Positions 18,422-26,472 of a DNA stretch of 64,000 nt are shown in pieces. The stretch is from DASUPK01 sp963747425 (lineage in GTDB: Bacteria; Actinomycetota; Thermoleophilia; Solirubrobacterales; 70-9): the NCBI GenBank assembly GCA_963747425.1, contig CAVVFJ010000008.1, forward strand, positions 1 through 64,000, in the 5' to 3' direction. Numbering within the stretch: the first letter of the stretch is position 1; each line of letters starts with the position of its first letter. Under the pieces are notes generated by a model, which had not been told where the DNA came from, searched no databases, and saw nothing but the letters and a program-made list of their open reading frames with translations. The position numbers and the translations under genes were made by a program.

Positions 18422-19306
18422 ATGTGCGGACGGAACCGCACCAAGGGATCAAGGCGAATGCTGGCGGGACTCGCGGTCACGGTCGTCGCCGTGCTCGGGA
18501 CCGCCGGGGCGGCGAGCGCAACCCCCCTCTCATTCACGTTCGAATCGGGCAATCAGGGCTGGACGCAGAAGCAAGACAACGCGATCGCCGACTCCGACCC
18601 CGCGGGGTTCATGGCGACCGGGGGAAATCCTGGCGGCCATCTGAGCGCCGTCGACACCGGCCCGGAATCGGGCTGCCCCGACTCCAGCCCGTGCGAGCTC
18701 CTCACCTTCTTCAGCCCGTTCGTCCTCCCGCTCGGAGCCAACTACGGAGGTACCGGCTCCTTCGACCTGCGATCCAAGGACGTCGACCCCGAGTTCGGCG
18801 CGGAGCTGTTGCTGCTGCCCCCGGGCGACAGTTATCTGGACGGCTTCATTCCGGATGACGTCGGGAAGGGCTACCACCACCTCTCGATTCCGCTCATGGA
18901 GACCGCCCGCCTGACCGGGAAGCTCAGCTGGGCGGTGTGCCCATATGCGGGGGGAGCCTGCATCGCCCCCAGCCACGCACAGTTCCGGAGCCTGTTGGGC
19001 GCGAGCGACGAGATCGCTGTGATCGTTGACGTCGGCCCGAACATGACCGGCGAGACCTATGACCTCGACAACCTCACGGTGACAGACCCCCCGCCCCTGC
19101 CGCCTCCGGCGCAGCCGCAGCCGCAGCCGCAGCCTCCGCCTCCCGGTCCGCCCGCCAAACACAAGAAGAAGTGCAAGAAGAAGGGGAAGAAGAAGCACAA
19201 GCACCGCCGCGCTGCCGCGGCCAAGAAGAAGTGCAAAAAGAAGGGGAAGAAGAAGGGGAAGAAGAAGGGGCACCGGCGCGCCGCGGTCGCGCGCTTCAGA
19301 GGCTGA
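18422..19306 (+). CDS. Secreted protein with beta-sandwich domain and Lys-rich tail
   Basis: ATG at 18422 gives 294 residues; an alternative ATG at 18458 has a better AAGG site. A signal peptide (LAGLAVTVVAVLGTAGAASA) precedes a domain beginning PLSFTFESGNQGWTQK, with YGGTGSFDLRSKDV and a DNLTV end, which recalls laminin-B/carbohydrate-binding sandwiches. Then follows a Pro/Gln linker (PAQPQPQPQPPPP) and a tail dominated by Lys, such as KKKCKKKGKKKHKHRR. Such polybasic tails are recurrent in secreted Solirubrobacterales proteins and might bind anionic cell-wall polymers. The domain call is tentative. The 3' end overlaps the convergent gene by 11 bases. Confidence 0.7.
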   Translation: MCGRNRTKGSRRMLAGLAVTVVAVLGTAGAASATPLSFTFESGNQGWTQKQDNAIADSDPAGFMATGGNPGGHLSAVDTGPESGCPDSSPCELLTFFSPFVLPLGANYGGTGSFDLRSKDVDPEFGAELLLLPPGDSYLDGFIPDDVGKGYHHLSIPLMETARLTGKLSWAVCPYAGGACIAPSHAQFRSLLGASDEIAVIVDVGPNMTGETYDLDNLTVTDPPPLPPPAQPQPQPQPPPPGPPAKHKKKCKKKGKKKHKHRRAAAAKKKCKKKGKKKGKKKGHRRAAVARFRG

Positions 19307-20243
19307 CCACCGGGGCGTCGATGTCGCCCTCCCGCCAGCGCTCGTAGACGGCCCGGCAAATCGCCAGGTCCTGGATCGCCAGGCCGGTCGAGTCGAAGAG
19401 AGTGATCTCGTCAGGGCCGGCGCGACCCTCGGCGCGCCCGACGAGGACGTCGCCGAGCTGCGTGACCCGATCGCGCTCGATCACCTCGGCCTCGACCCCG
19501 TTCGCCAGCTCCCCGCCCGCGCTCGCCTGCTCCCACTCGTCGCAGAAGAGGCGACAGCGCCCGATCGCCTCGAGCTCGACCTCCCGCTTGCCGTGTGCGT
19601 CGGCGCCCAGGACGGCGACGTGCTGGCCCTCTCGCAGGTCGCTCGCCAGGAACACGGGCTCGTTCCCCGGCGTGACGGTGACGACGACGTCCTGCGCAGC
19701 CGCCTCGGCTCTCTCACCGACCCGCCATCCGAGCTCGTCCGCCAGGGCCTGCGCCGCATCAGCGCGAGGGTCGGCGCAGACGCCCGGCCCGAAGCCGGCC
19801 GCGGCCAGGCACCGCGCCGACCAGGTGCCATTGACGCCGCAGCCGATGATCCCGACCGTCTTGGCGTCCTCGGCGGCGAGCACCTGCGCGGAGACCGCCG
19901 CCGCGGCGCCGGTGCGCAGCGAGGTGACCGACGAGCACTCGATCACCGCCAGCTCCTTCCCGGTCTCTGCGTCCGAGAGGAGAGCCTCGCCGCGAACGAC
20001 GGGCATTCCCTTGGCGCTGTTGCCGGGAAAAGAGGTCACCCATTTGAGCAGCGCCAGCCCGTCGCCCCGAGCGGGCATCGCCCTGAAGTCGCCGTACGGC
20101 GGGCTGTCGAGGTAGACCTTGGCCGGCATCGCCCATTCGCCTCGGCCATAGCGCTCGAACGCCTCTCGCGTGCGCTCGATCGCGGCCTTGGGATCGATCG
20201 AGTCGAGGACGGCCCGCCCAGAGATCACCGGAATGTCGGTCAC
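19296..20243 (-). CDS. Ornithine cyclodeaminase/mu-crystallin family oxidoreductase
   Basis: GTG at 20243 starts a 315-residue protein beginning VTDIPVISGRAVLDSIDP, the usual N-terminus of this family; a much longer upstream frame is unlikely since it crosses the RNA locus. The NAD(P)-binding GIIGCGVNG lies mid-protein, preceded by TSLRTGAAAAVSAQVLA and followed by VVVTVTPGNEPVF and LGADAHGKRE. Members include ornithine cyclodeaminase, alanine dehydrogenase (archaeal) and ketimine reductase, so the substrate is open. No Shine-Dalgarno sequence is visible, and a TATAGA-like box lies just upstream, so the mRNA may be leaderless. Confidence 0.85.
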   Translation of the reverse strand: MTDIPVISGRAVLDSIDPKAAIERTREAFERYGRGEWAMPAKVYLDSPPYGDFRAMPARGDGLALLKWVTSFPGNSAKGMPVVRGEALLSDAETGKELAVIECSSVTSLRTGAAAAVSAQVLAAEDAKTVGIIGCGVNGTWSARCLAAAGFGPGVCADPRADAAQALADELGWRVGERAEAAAQDVVVTVTPGNEPVFLASDLREGQHVAVLGADAHGKREVELEAIGRCRLFCDEWEQASAGGELANGVEAEVIERDRVTQLGDVLVGRAEGRAGPDEITLFDSTGLAIQDLAICRAVYERWREGDIDAPVVSL

Positions 20244-20316
20244 GTGACGATCTATACGCGAAGCGGCAACACCGTGCGGACCAATCGCGATAGCCGTCCC
20301 GCTGGGATTGATTCGC

Positions 20317-20411
20317 GCGGAGGGTGAGATCCCGAGGTGGGATGCGCAACCCAGAATTGCTGCGGCCGGTCCGGGAGGGCTGGTTCTGGTTCGAGTCCAG
20401 CGCCCTCCGCG
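20317..20411 (+). ncRNA. tRNA-Sec-shaped RNA, 95 nt, no UCA anticodon
   Basis: A cloverleaf can be drawn by eye. Acceptor stem: GCGGAGGGT (20317-20325) with GCCCTCCGC (20402-20410), 9 bp including one G.T. T-arm: CTGG/CCAG (20386-20389, 20397-20400) around loop TTCGAGT, with C20401 bulged. D-arm: ATCCC/GGGAT with loop GAGGT. Variable arm: CGGCC/GGCTG. Anticodon arm: GCAA/TTGC with loop CCCAGAA, so the nominal anticodon is CAG and position 33 is C. The 12-13 bp acceptor branch, long variable arm and 95-nt length match tRNA-Sec or the reported 8/4-type unusual tRNAs, but UCA is missing and CCA is not encoded. It may be functional, a decayed selC, or a regulatory tRNA-like RNA. Confidence 0.4.
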
Positions 20412-20441
20412 CCTACACTTGAGAAATTCTGGGTTGTGCGC
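20344..20441. repeat. Inverted repeat linking the tRNA-like anticodon arm to downstream DNA
   Basis: GCGCAACCCAGAATT (20344-20358) is complementary to AATTCTGGGTT-GT-GCGC (20425-20441), 15 bp with a 2-base bulge. The left arm is exactly the anticodon arm of the tRNA-like RNA and the right arm lies past its 3' end. The cloverleaf and this long hairpin cannot form together. The repeat could instead mark the ends of a ~98-bp miniature element. Confidence 0.55.
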
Positions 20442-20465
20442 GGGGCTCAGGTCCCGTTTCACCCA

Positions 20466-20492
20466 GAGCGGCCCGCGCAAAGCGGGCCGCTC
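20466..20492 (+). terminator. Intrinsic-terminator-like hairpin after the tRNA-like RNA
   Basis: GAGCGGCCCGC (20466-20476) and GCGGGCCGCTC (20482-20492) form an 11-bp perfect stem with loop GCAAA, followed by GCTTCTCG, which is only weakly T-rich. It separates the RNA locus from the DHFR-like gene and would end a transcript starting upstream of 20317. The palindrome is symmetrical and could also act on the other strand. Confidence 0.6.
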
Positions 20493-20566
20493 GCTTCTCG
20501 CGGCGGGCGATGACTTGCGAGCAAGACCCCGGTCCTACTTGTGCGCTCACCAACGAGAGGAGCAAC

Positions 20567-21124
20567 GTGGCAATGCTGATCTATTCAGCCATCACCTCGC
20601 TCGACGGCTACCTCGAGGACGAGGCCGGGAAGTTCGACTGGGCCGCGCCGGACGAGGAGGTGCACAGGTTCATCAACGACCTGGAGCGGCCGGTCGGCAC
20701 CTATCTCCTGGGGCGCCGGATGTACGAGACGTTGGCGGTCTGGGAGACCGACCCTGCGCTCGCCGCCGACTCGGAGGTCACGCGGGACTTCGCTCAGATC
20801 TGGCAGGCGGCCGACAAGATCGTCTACTCGAAGTCCCTGGAAGAGCCCTCGACGAGCCGGACGCGAATCGAGCGGAGCTTCGATCCCGAGGCGGTCGAGC
20901 GGATCAAGGCGTCGGCGCGAGGCGATCTCACGGTGGGCGGCCCGGACCTCGCCGCTCAGGCGTTCCGAGCCGGGTTGGTGGACGAATGCCAGCTGTTCCT
21001 CGCGCCGATCGTGGTCGGGGGCGGAAAGCGATCGCTTCCCGACGAGGTCCGCCTGAAGCTCGAGCTGCTCGACGAACGCCGCTTTCGCGGGGGCTTTGTC
21101 TATCTCCGCTACCGAATCACCTGA
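20567..21124 (+). CDS. Dihydrofolate reductase-like (RibD C-terminal domain) protein
   Basis: AGAGGAG (20556-20562) serves either GTG 20567 or ATG 20573; I give the former, for 185 residues. MLIYSAITSLDGYLED is the usual start of this family, followed by TYLLGRRMYETLAVWE, KIVYSKSL and GDLTVGGPDLAAQAF, which build the NADPH-binding Rossmann-like fold of DHFR/RibD-C proteins. The final strand is FRGGFVYLRYRI. These proteins are common in Actinobacteria and usually annotated as DHFR family, but few have a proven substrate and they are probably not the main folate reductase. Confidence 0.87.
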   Translation: MAMLIYSAITSLDGYLEDEAGKFDWAAPDEEVHRFINDLERPVGTYLLGRRMYETLAVWETDPALAADSEVTRDFAQIWQAADKIVYSKSLEEPSTSRTRIERSFDPEAVERIKASARGDLTVGGPDLAAQAFRAGLVDECQLFLAPIVVGGGKRSLPDEVRLKLELLDERRFRGGFVYLRYRIT

Positions 21125-21202
21125 AACTCGATCAGGTTTGCTAGATTGCTGAGGCGGTACACGCTCGGGCAAGGCTACGTCGACGAAAGGAACGCCGGTT
21201 CC

Positions 21203-23161
21203 ATGGAGCCCGTCTCCACCCCTGAGAAGAAGGGCGCTTCGCCCAAGGCCAACGGCGCCCCCGCGAAGCCCAAGAAGCTCGCAGACCCCGCCGAGCTGAA
21301 GCAGGATCCCGGCAAGAAGCAGCACGGCAAGGGCAAGCTCGGGTCACTCGAGAACCCGGAGGTCTACGACAACGTCCCCGGCCATGTGATCCCGATCCTC
21401 GAGCGGGAGTTCGACGACTTCGACACCGAGGCGGCCAGCTTCCTCCGCGGCGAGCAAACCGAGGAGCAGTTCATCGGCTTCAGGCTCAAGCAGGGCGTCT
21501 ACGGCCAGCGCCAGCCCGACGTGCAGATGATTCGCGTGAAGCTCCCGTACGGCGGCGTCAGCCCCGAGCAGATGGAGGCCTTCGCGGACGCGATCGAGGA
21601 GCTCGCGCCGCTCAACAAGGGCCACATCACGACCCGCCAGAACATTCAGATCCACCACATCCCCCTGGCGGACGCGGCAGAGTTCATCCGGCAGATCAGC
21701 CAGGCCGGTCTCTCCTCGCGCGAGGGATGCGGCAACACGATCCGCAACGTCACCGGCGACCCCTGGGCGGGTGTGGCGGATGACGAGCCGTTCGACGTCA
21801 CTCCATATGCCGCCGCCTACGCGCGCTATTTCGTCCGCCATCCCACCACCCAGCTGATGCCGCGCAAGGTGAAGACCGCCTTCAGCGCAAGCGATGCCGA
21901 CCGGGCGATCACCGAGATTCACGACGTCGGCTTCATTCCGAAGGTCAAGGAGGTCGACGGCAAGGAGGTTCGCGGCGTCGAGGTCAAGATCGGCGGCGGC
22001 ACCTCGATCCAGCCCCGCGTCGCCCCCACCCTCTACGAGTTCGTCGAGATCGACAACGGCGACTACCTGAAGGTCACCGAGGCCGCCCTGCGGATCTTCG
22101 ACCGCCAGGAGTGGTTGCGCGAGAATCGCATGCGCGCCCGGATCAAGGTGCTGGTCGACAAGATCGGCATGGACGCCTTCCGCGAGCTGGTCGAAGAGGA
22201 ACTCAAGGGCGACTGGGTAGACGAGCGCGACTTCTCCATCGATCATCTCCTCTTCGTCCATGACGAGGAGGCCGACGCCCCCGCAATCCCCGAGAGCTAC
22301 GGCTCGCCACCACAAACGGCGGCCACAAACACCGGCGCCGGATCTAAGAGCGAGTTCGATGCCTGGGCCGACGAGAACGTCGCGCCGCAGCGCCAGGACG
22401 GCTTCGTCACCGCCACCGTCAAGGTCACCCGCGGCGACCTGACTCCTCGTCAATTCAGGGGCCTGGCGGCGATCATGCGCGACTTCACCGGCGGCTACGC
22501 CCGCACCACCGTGCAGCAGAACCTGGTTCTGCGCTGGATCCGGCGCGAGTCCCTCTACGACCTCTGGACCCGCCTCAAGGAGCTCGATCTCGGCGAATCC
22601 GGTGCCTTCCGGATCACCGACGTGGTCAGCTGCCCCGGCACGGACAGCTGCAAGCTCGGCATCACGGCCTCGATGGGCCTGAACGCCGAGCTCCAGAAGC
22701 GGCTCGAGGAGATGGAGATCACCGATCCGCTCACCAAGCAGATCCACATCAAGATGAGCGGTTGCCCCAACGGGTGCTCGCAGCACCACATCGCCACGAT
22801 CGGCTTCTACGGGGCGTCCATCAAGGTCGGCGAGCACACGATCCCGGCCTACATCCCGCACATCGCCGGCAACTTCGAGGGCGGCGACGTCGTCTTCGGC
22901 CACCGGCTCAAGGCGCGGCTGCCCGCAAAGCGGGTGCCCGAGGCGGTCGAGCGCTGGATCAAGCACTACGAGGAGAACCGCAACGACGGTGAGAACTTCA
23001 ACGCCTTCGTCGACCGCACCGGCTTCGATGCGTTCGAGGAGCTGATCTCGGACCTGAAGCTGCCGGTCGAGTTCAGCGCCGACAACCTCATGTTCTTCAT
23101 CGACTGGAACCGCTCGGAGCCCTACAAGGTCGAGCGCGGCGAGGGAGAGTGCGCGGTCTAG
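21203..23161 (+). CDS. sir: Sulfite (or nitrite) reductase, siroheme/4Fe-4S, ferredoxin type
   Basis: A 652-residue protein with two ferredoxin-like plus siroheme half-domains (LPYGGVSPEQMEAFADAIEE...ITTRQNIQIH, later GYARTTVQQNLVLRWI). The 4Fe-4S/siroheme ligands are Cys477, Cys483, Cys521 and Cys525 (CPGTDSC and CPNGC). The first ~45 residues are Lys/Ala/Pro-rich and look disordered. Its position directly before cysH, sat and cysC makes sulfite the likely substrate: six-electron reduction to sulfide. A linker encoded at 22315-22344 (TAATNTGAGS) is a copy of a dispersed 30-bp repeat. ATG 21203 was chosen with AAAGGA 12 bases upstream. Confidence 0.92.
   Translation: MEPVSTPEKKGASPKANGAPAKPKKLADPAELKQDPGKKQHGKGKLGSLENPEVYDNVPGHVIPILEREFDDFDTEAASFLRGEQTEEQFIGFRLKQGVYGQRQPDVQMIRVKLPYGGVSPEQMEAFADAIEELAPLNKGHITTRQNIQIHHIPLADAAEFIRQISQAGLSSREGCGNTIRNVTGDPWAGVADDEPFDVTPYAAAYARYFVRHPTTQLMPRKVKTAFSASDADRAITEIHDVGFIPKVKEVDGKEVRGVEVKIGGGTSIQPRVAPTLYEFVEIDNGDYLKVTEAALRIFDRQEWLRENRMRARIKVLVDKIGMDAFRELVEEELKGDWVDERDFSIDHLLFVHDEEADAPAIPESYGSPPQTAATNTGAGSKSEFDAWADENVAPQRQDGFVTATVKVTRGDLTPRQFRGLAAIMRDFTGGYARTTVQQNLVLRWIRRESLYDLWTRLKELDLGESGAFRITDVVSCPGTDSCKLGITASMGLNAELQKRLEEMEITDPLTKQIHIKMSGCPNGCSQHHIATIGFYGASIKVGEHTIPAYIPHIAGNFEGGDVVFGHRLKARLPAKRVPEAVERWIKHYEENRNDGENFNAFVDRTGFDAFEELISDLKLPVEFSADNLMFFIDWNRSEPYKVERGEGECAV
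22315..22344 (+). repeat. Dispersed 30-bp repeat, copy C (inside sir)
   Basis: These 30 bases match the reverse complement of 35604-35633 at 29 of 30 positions. The shared core is GGCGGCCACAAACACCG followed by GCCGGATC. In this copy it is in frame within sir and encodes about ten residues of a low-complexity linker between the two halves of the enzyme, where an insertion would be tolerated. Confidence 0.7.
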
Positions 23162-23893
23162 ATGGCGGCGCCCGCAACCGAACACGCCGCCGTTCCTGCG
23201 GCGGAGCTCGACGGACTCGGCTTCGACCCCGAGGCCGTCGCCGCGGACCTGGAGGACGCGAGCGCCGAGGAGGCGCTCGGCTGGGCTCTCGACACCTTCC
23301 ACCCGGGGATGTACATCGCCTGCTCGTTCCAGAAGACGAGCTCGGTCACCGTCCACATGGCGCACTCCATCAACCCCGACGCACGCTTCTTCTACCTGGA
23401 CACGGACGTGCTCTTCCCGGAGACCTACGAGACGAAGGACCAGCTGGAGGAGCGCTACGGCATCAGCTTCCACCGATACAGCTCGATCACCCTCGAGCAG
23501 CAGAAGGGGCTATACGGCGACGAGCTCTGGGGCCGCGACCCTGACGCCTGCTGCGGGATCCGCAAGGTCGAGCCGATGCGCTCGGCGCTATCCGCCGTCG
23601 ACGTCTGGGTCTCCGGAATTCGCCGCTCCGACTCCCAGACCAGGGCCGGCGCTCCCAAGTTCGCCTGGGACAAGCGCTTCGGCCTCTGGAAGCTGAACCC
23701 GCTCGCCGACTGGTCGGAGAAGCAGATCTGGTCCTACATCCTCGAGCACGACATCCCCTACAACGCCCTGCACGACCAGGGCTATCCCTCGATCGGCTGC
23801 ACCCATTGCACCAAGAAGCCGGGCGCCGGCGAGGATGACCGCGCCGGGCGCTGGGCCGGCCTCGACAAGACCGAATGCGGGCTGCACGGTTGA
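23162..23893 (+). CDS. cysH: Assimilatory adenylyl-sulfate (APS) reductase, 4Fe-4S type
   Basis: ATG follows the sir stop with no gap, giving 243 residues. It belongs to the PAPS reductase/ATP pyrophosphatase fold (VSGIRRSDSQTRAG is the substrate-loop segment). Two Cys pairs are present: Cys130-Cys131 in DACCGIRKVEP and Cys213/Cys216 in CTHC; the CC...CxxC pattern binds a 4Fe-4S cluster and marks enzymes that use APS directly. The C-terminal ECGLHG supplies the catalytic Cys that forms the S-sulfo intermediate. Product is sulfite for Sir. In an operon with sir, sat and cysC. Confidence 0.94.
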   Translation: MAAPATEHAAVPAAELDGLGFDPEAVAADLEDASAEEALGWALDTFHPGMYIACSFQKTSSVTVHMAHSINPDARFFYLDTDVLFPETYETKDQLEERYGISFHRYSSITLEQQKGLYGDELWGRDPDACCGIRKVEPMRSALSAVDVWVSGIRRSDSQTRAGAPKFAWDKRFGLWKLNPLADWSEKQIWSYILEHDIPYNALHDQGYPSIGCTHCTKKPGAGEDDRAGRWAGLDKTECGLHG

Positions 23894-23978
23894 GGACCCT
23901 GCTGCCGTAACCGGTGGCCTTCGCTACCCTTCCCCGCTTCCTGACCGACCTGATCACCTTTATCCACTCAAGGACGCC

Positions 23979-25064
23979 ATGACACAGACCGCTCTCAAGC
24001 TGCAGCTGACCGATCGCCAGACCGCCGACTTCGAGATGATCGGCAACGGTGGCTTCGCTCCACTGACCGGCCCCCAGGGCTCCGAGGACTGGAAGGGCGT
24101 CGTGGAGAACATGACTCTCACCAGCGGCGAGTACTGGCCGATCCCGATCACCCTCGCAACGGACCTCGACGTCTCAGAGGGCGACACCGTCGAGGTCTCG
24201 AGCGACGAGGGCAAGCCCCTCGGCCGCCTCAACGTGACCGAGGTCTTCGAGCGCGATCTCGAGGCCGAGGCCGAGAACGTCTACCGGACTTCCGACAAGG
24301 AGCATCCGGGCGTGGCCGCCATCTACGAGGAGGGCGCCCGCTGCGTCGCCGGCACCTACGAGGTCGACGAGCTGCCGGACCACGAGGAGGCCTTCACCAA
24401 GCGCCAGCTCAGCCCGGCCGAGTCGAAGAAGGCCTTCGAGGACCGCGGCTGGAAGCGGATCGTCGCCTTCCAGACCCGCAACCCGATCCACCGCGCCCAC
24501 GAGCACGTCACCAAGACGGCGCTCGAGATCACCGACGGCCTGATGATCCACCCGCTGATCGGCAAGACCAAGGCCGGTGACATCCCCGCCGAGACGCGGA
24601 TGCGCTGCTACGAGGTCCTGATGGAGGACTACTACCCCAACGACCGCGTGATCCTCAACGTCTTCCCGTCGAAGATGCACTACGCGGGCCCGCGCGAGGC
24701 GATCCTCCATGCGATCGCCCGCCGGAACTACGGCTGCACCCACTTCATCGTCGGCCGCGACCACGCGGGAGTCGGCGACTACTACGGCACCTACGACGCC
24801 CAGGCGATCTTCGACGACCTGGACATCGACAAGCTCGGCATCCAGCCCCTCTTCTTCGAGCACACCTTCTGGTGCAACAAGTGCGAGGGAATGGCGTCGG
24901 GCAAGACCTGCCCGCACGGTCAGGAAGACCACGTCTTCCTGAGCGGCACGAAGGTGCGGGAGATGCTCGGCAACGGCGAGAAGCCGCCGCAGGAGTTCAG
25001 CCGCCCCGAGGTGGCTCAGATCTTGATCGACGAATACGCAAAGGAGCAGCAGTCAAATGGCTGA
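23979..25064 (+). CDS. sat: Sulfate adenylyltransferase (ATP sulfurylase)
   Basis: ATG 23979 with AAGGA 4 bases upstream yields 361 residues. QTRNPIHRAHEHV is the ATP-sulfurylase active-site motif (Q-x-R-N-P-x-H), GRDHAGVGDYYG a second ATP/sulfate loop, and VFLSGTKVREML the third. CNKCEGMASGKTCPHG contains a Cys cluster that could bind zinc, seen in some monomeric bacterial Sat enzymes. It makes APS and pyrophosphate from ATP and sulfate. The 3' end overlaps the cysC start by 8 bases, so translation is coupled. Confidence 0.95.
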   Translation: MTQTALKLQLTDRQTADFEMIGNGGFAPLTGPQGSEDWKGVVENMTLTSGEYWPIPITLATDLDVSEGDTVEVSSDEGKPLGRLNVTEVFERDLEAEAENVYRTSDKEHPGVAAIYEEGARCVAGTYEVDELPDHEEAFTKRQLSPAESKKAFEDRGWKRIVAFQTRNPIHRAHEHVTKTALEITDGLMIHPLIGKTKAGDIPAETRMRCYEVLMEDYYPNDRVILNVFPSKMHYAGPREAILHAIARRNYGCTHFIVGRDHAGVGDYYGTYDAQAIFDDLDIDKLGIQPLFFEHTFWCNKCEGMASGKTCPHGQEDHVFLSGTKVREMLGNGEKPPQEFSRPEVAQILIDEYAKEQQSNG

Positions 25065-25608
25065 CGAGAAGGGATTCACCCTGTGGTTCACCGGGCTTTC
25101 GGGCGCGGGCAAGACGACGATCTCCCACATCGTGGAGCAGGAGCTGCGGGATCGCGGCTCGCGAGTCGAGGTGCTCGATGGCGACGTGGTCCGGGAGAAC
25201 CTGTCCAAGGGCCTCGGGTTCTCCAAGGAGGACCGGGACACCAACATCCGGCGGATCGCGTTCGTGGCGGACCTGCTCTCCCGCAACGGCGTCCCGGTGA
25301 TCACCGCCGCGATCTCGCCATATCGCGAGCTCCGCGATGAGGCGCGGGAGACGATGGGCGACCGCTTCATCGAGGTCTTCGTCAAGGCCTCTGTCGAGGT
25401 CTGCGCGGAGCGCGACGTGAAGGGCCTCTACGAGAAGGCGTTCAAGGGCGAGATCAAGGAGTTCACGGGCGTCTCGGATCCGTACGAGCCCCCGCTGAGC
25501 CCGGAGCTCACCCTGGACACCGAGCACGACTCGGCTGAGGAGGACGCCGCGAAGGTCCTCTCGCTGCTCGAGGAGCGGCAGCTGATCCCTGCGGCCCAGC
25601 CCGCCTGA
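25057..25608 (+). CDS. cysC: Adenylyl-sulfate kinase
   Basis: A 183-residue kinase with the Walker A loop GLSGAGKTT at 13-21, LDGDVVRENLSKGLGF (APS-binding) and the conserved FVKASVEVCAERD. RIAFVADLLSRNGVPVITAAISPYRE matches the APS-kinase core. It phosphorylates APS to PAPS. Since the CysH here is the APS-type reductase, PAPS is probably meant for sulfotransferases or for balance rather than for reduction; that is inference. Start overlaps sat by 8 bases. Confidence 0.95.
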   Translation: MADEKGFTLWFTGLSGAGKTTISHIVEQELRDRGSRVEVLDGDVVRENLSKGLGFSKEDRDTNIRRIAFVADLLSRNGVPVITAAISPYRELRDEARETMGDRFIEVFVKASVEVCAERDVKGLYEKAFKGEIKEFTGVSDPYEPPLSPELTLDTEHDSAEEDAAKVLSLLEERQLIPAAQPA

Positions 25609-25648
25609 TGCGAGGGTGCTCCGCAGGCGAAGCCGAGGAGCAACCCGT

Positions 25649-26458
25649 TTAAGGCTTGGGCGGCAGCTCGGGTTCGCCGAGGTCGTAAGTCGGATAGGAC
25701 AAGAAGGAGTCGAACATCTTGTGGGACGGGCCGTGAAAGTCAGAGGAAGCGGTCGCCGCAAGGCCACGATCCCTGCAGACCTCCAGCAGGAACCTGGTCT
25801 GCGCCCGGTCGTGCGCCGGATAGAAGCACTCGACTCCGTCCAGGTCGAGATCGTCGATCAGCGCCGCCACGTCGTTGGGGTCGTCCATGTCCCAGAAGGG
25901 GTGCGCCAGTACGGCGGAGCCCCCCGCGCCATGGATGATCTCGACTGCCTCGGCCGCGTCGGGCCAGCTCCGCGAGACGAAGGCCTTCGCGCCGGGAATC
26001 AGCCATTCCTCGAAGAAGGCGCTCATCTCGTCGGGCTTGACGCCGGCCGCCTTGGCGATGTGCGGGCGGCCGACGGACGAGGCATCGCCCGCCTGGGCGA
26101 TCGCGTCCTCGAATCTGACCGGCACGCCCTGGGCGTTGAGGCGCTCGACGATCTCCTGGGCGCGCGTGACCCGCTCGCGCTGGGCGCGCTCACAGGCCGA
26201 CGCCATCGCGGTCGTGTCCACCCAGTAGCCGAGCATGTGCATGTCATCGATGCTTCCGTGAATGCAGGACATCTCGGCCGCCGGCACCAGCACGATGCCT
26301 GCCGACCTGGCCGCCTCCGAGGCCTCGGCAACGCCATCGACGGCGTCATGGTCGGTGAGCGCGAGCGTCGTCACCCCCGCCTCCACGGCGGCCGCAACCA
26401 CGCCGGCGGGCGGCAGCTCACCGTCGGAGAACGTCGAATGGCTCTGCAGGTCCATCAT
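25649..26458 (-). CDS. PHP-domain metal-dependent phosphoesterase
   Basis: A 269-residue PHP protein. Metal ligands are visible in DLQSHSTFSDGELPP (5-20 region), LALTDHDAVDGV, the later AVLAHPFW and SSDFHGPSHK. This set of H/D motifs matches the YciV/RNase AM-type subfamily, which removes nucleotides from 5' ends of RNA or acts on 3',5'-bisphosphonucleotides. The second activity would fit the sulfate-assimilation neighbourhood, since PAP (3',5'-ADP) is a by-product of PAPS use; that link is inference. It is convergent with cysC and divergent from the Rrf2 gene, 14 bases apart. Confidence 0.85.
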   Translation of the reverse strand: MMDLQSHSTFSDGELPPAGVVAAAVEAGVTTLALTDHDAVDGVAEASEAARSAGIVLVPAAEMSCIHGSIDDMHMLGYWVDTTAMASACERAQRERVTRAQEIVERLNAQGVPVRFEDAIAQAGDASSVGRPHIAKAAGVKPDEMSAFFEEWLIPGAKAFVSRSWPDAAEAVEIIHGAGGSAVLAHPFWDMDDPNDVAALIDDLDLDGVECFYPAHDRAQTRFLLEVCRDRGLAATASSDFHGPSHKMFDSFLSYPTYDLGEPELPPKP

Positions 26459-26472
26459 CGGCGGCGGAGCAT

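Noticed and set aside
20239..20248. GTCACGTGAC palindrome at the start of the ornithine-cyclodeaminase-like gene
   Set aside because: Perfect 10-bp palindrome, but it overlaps the GTG start codon and the first coding triplets; short GC-rich palindromes are frequent by chance.
20317..20500. SRP RNA, T-box or tmRNA as explanation for the RNA locus
   Set aside because: No GGAA-type SRP loop, no T-box sequence or NCCA-binding bulge, and no tag-coding frame. The cloverleaf fits better.
21125..21202. SAM or cysteine riboswitch before sir
   Set aside because: The 78-base leader has no S-box or other recognised motif and is too short for the common classes.
21344..23473. A 709-residue minus-strand open frame over sir and cysH
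   Set aside because: Antisense shadow of two clearly identified enzymes; composition is typical of the reverse frame of GC-rich genes.
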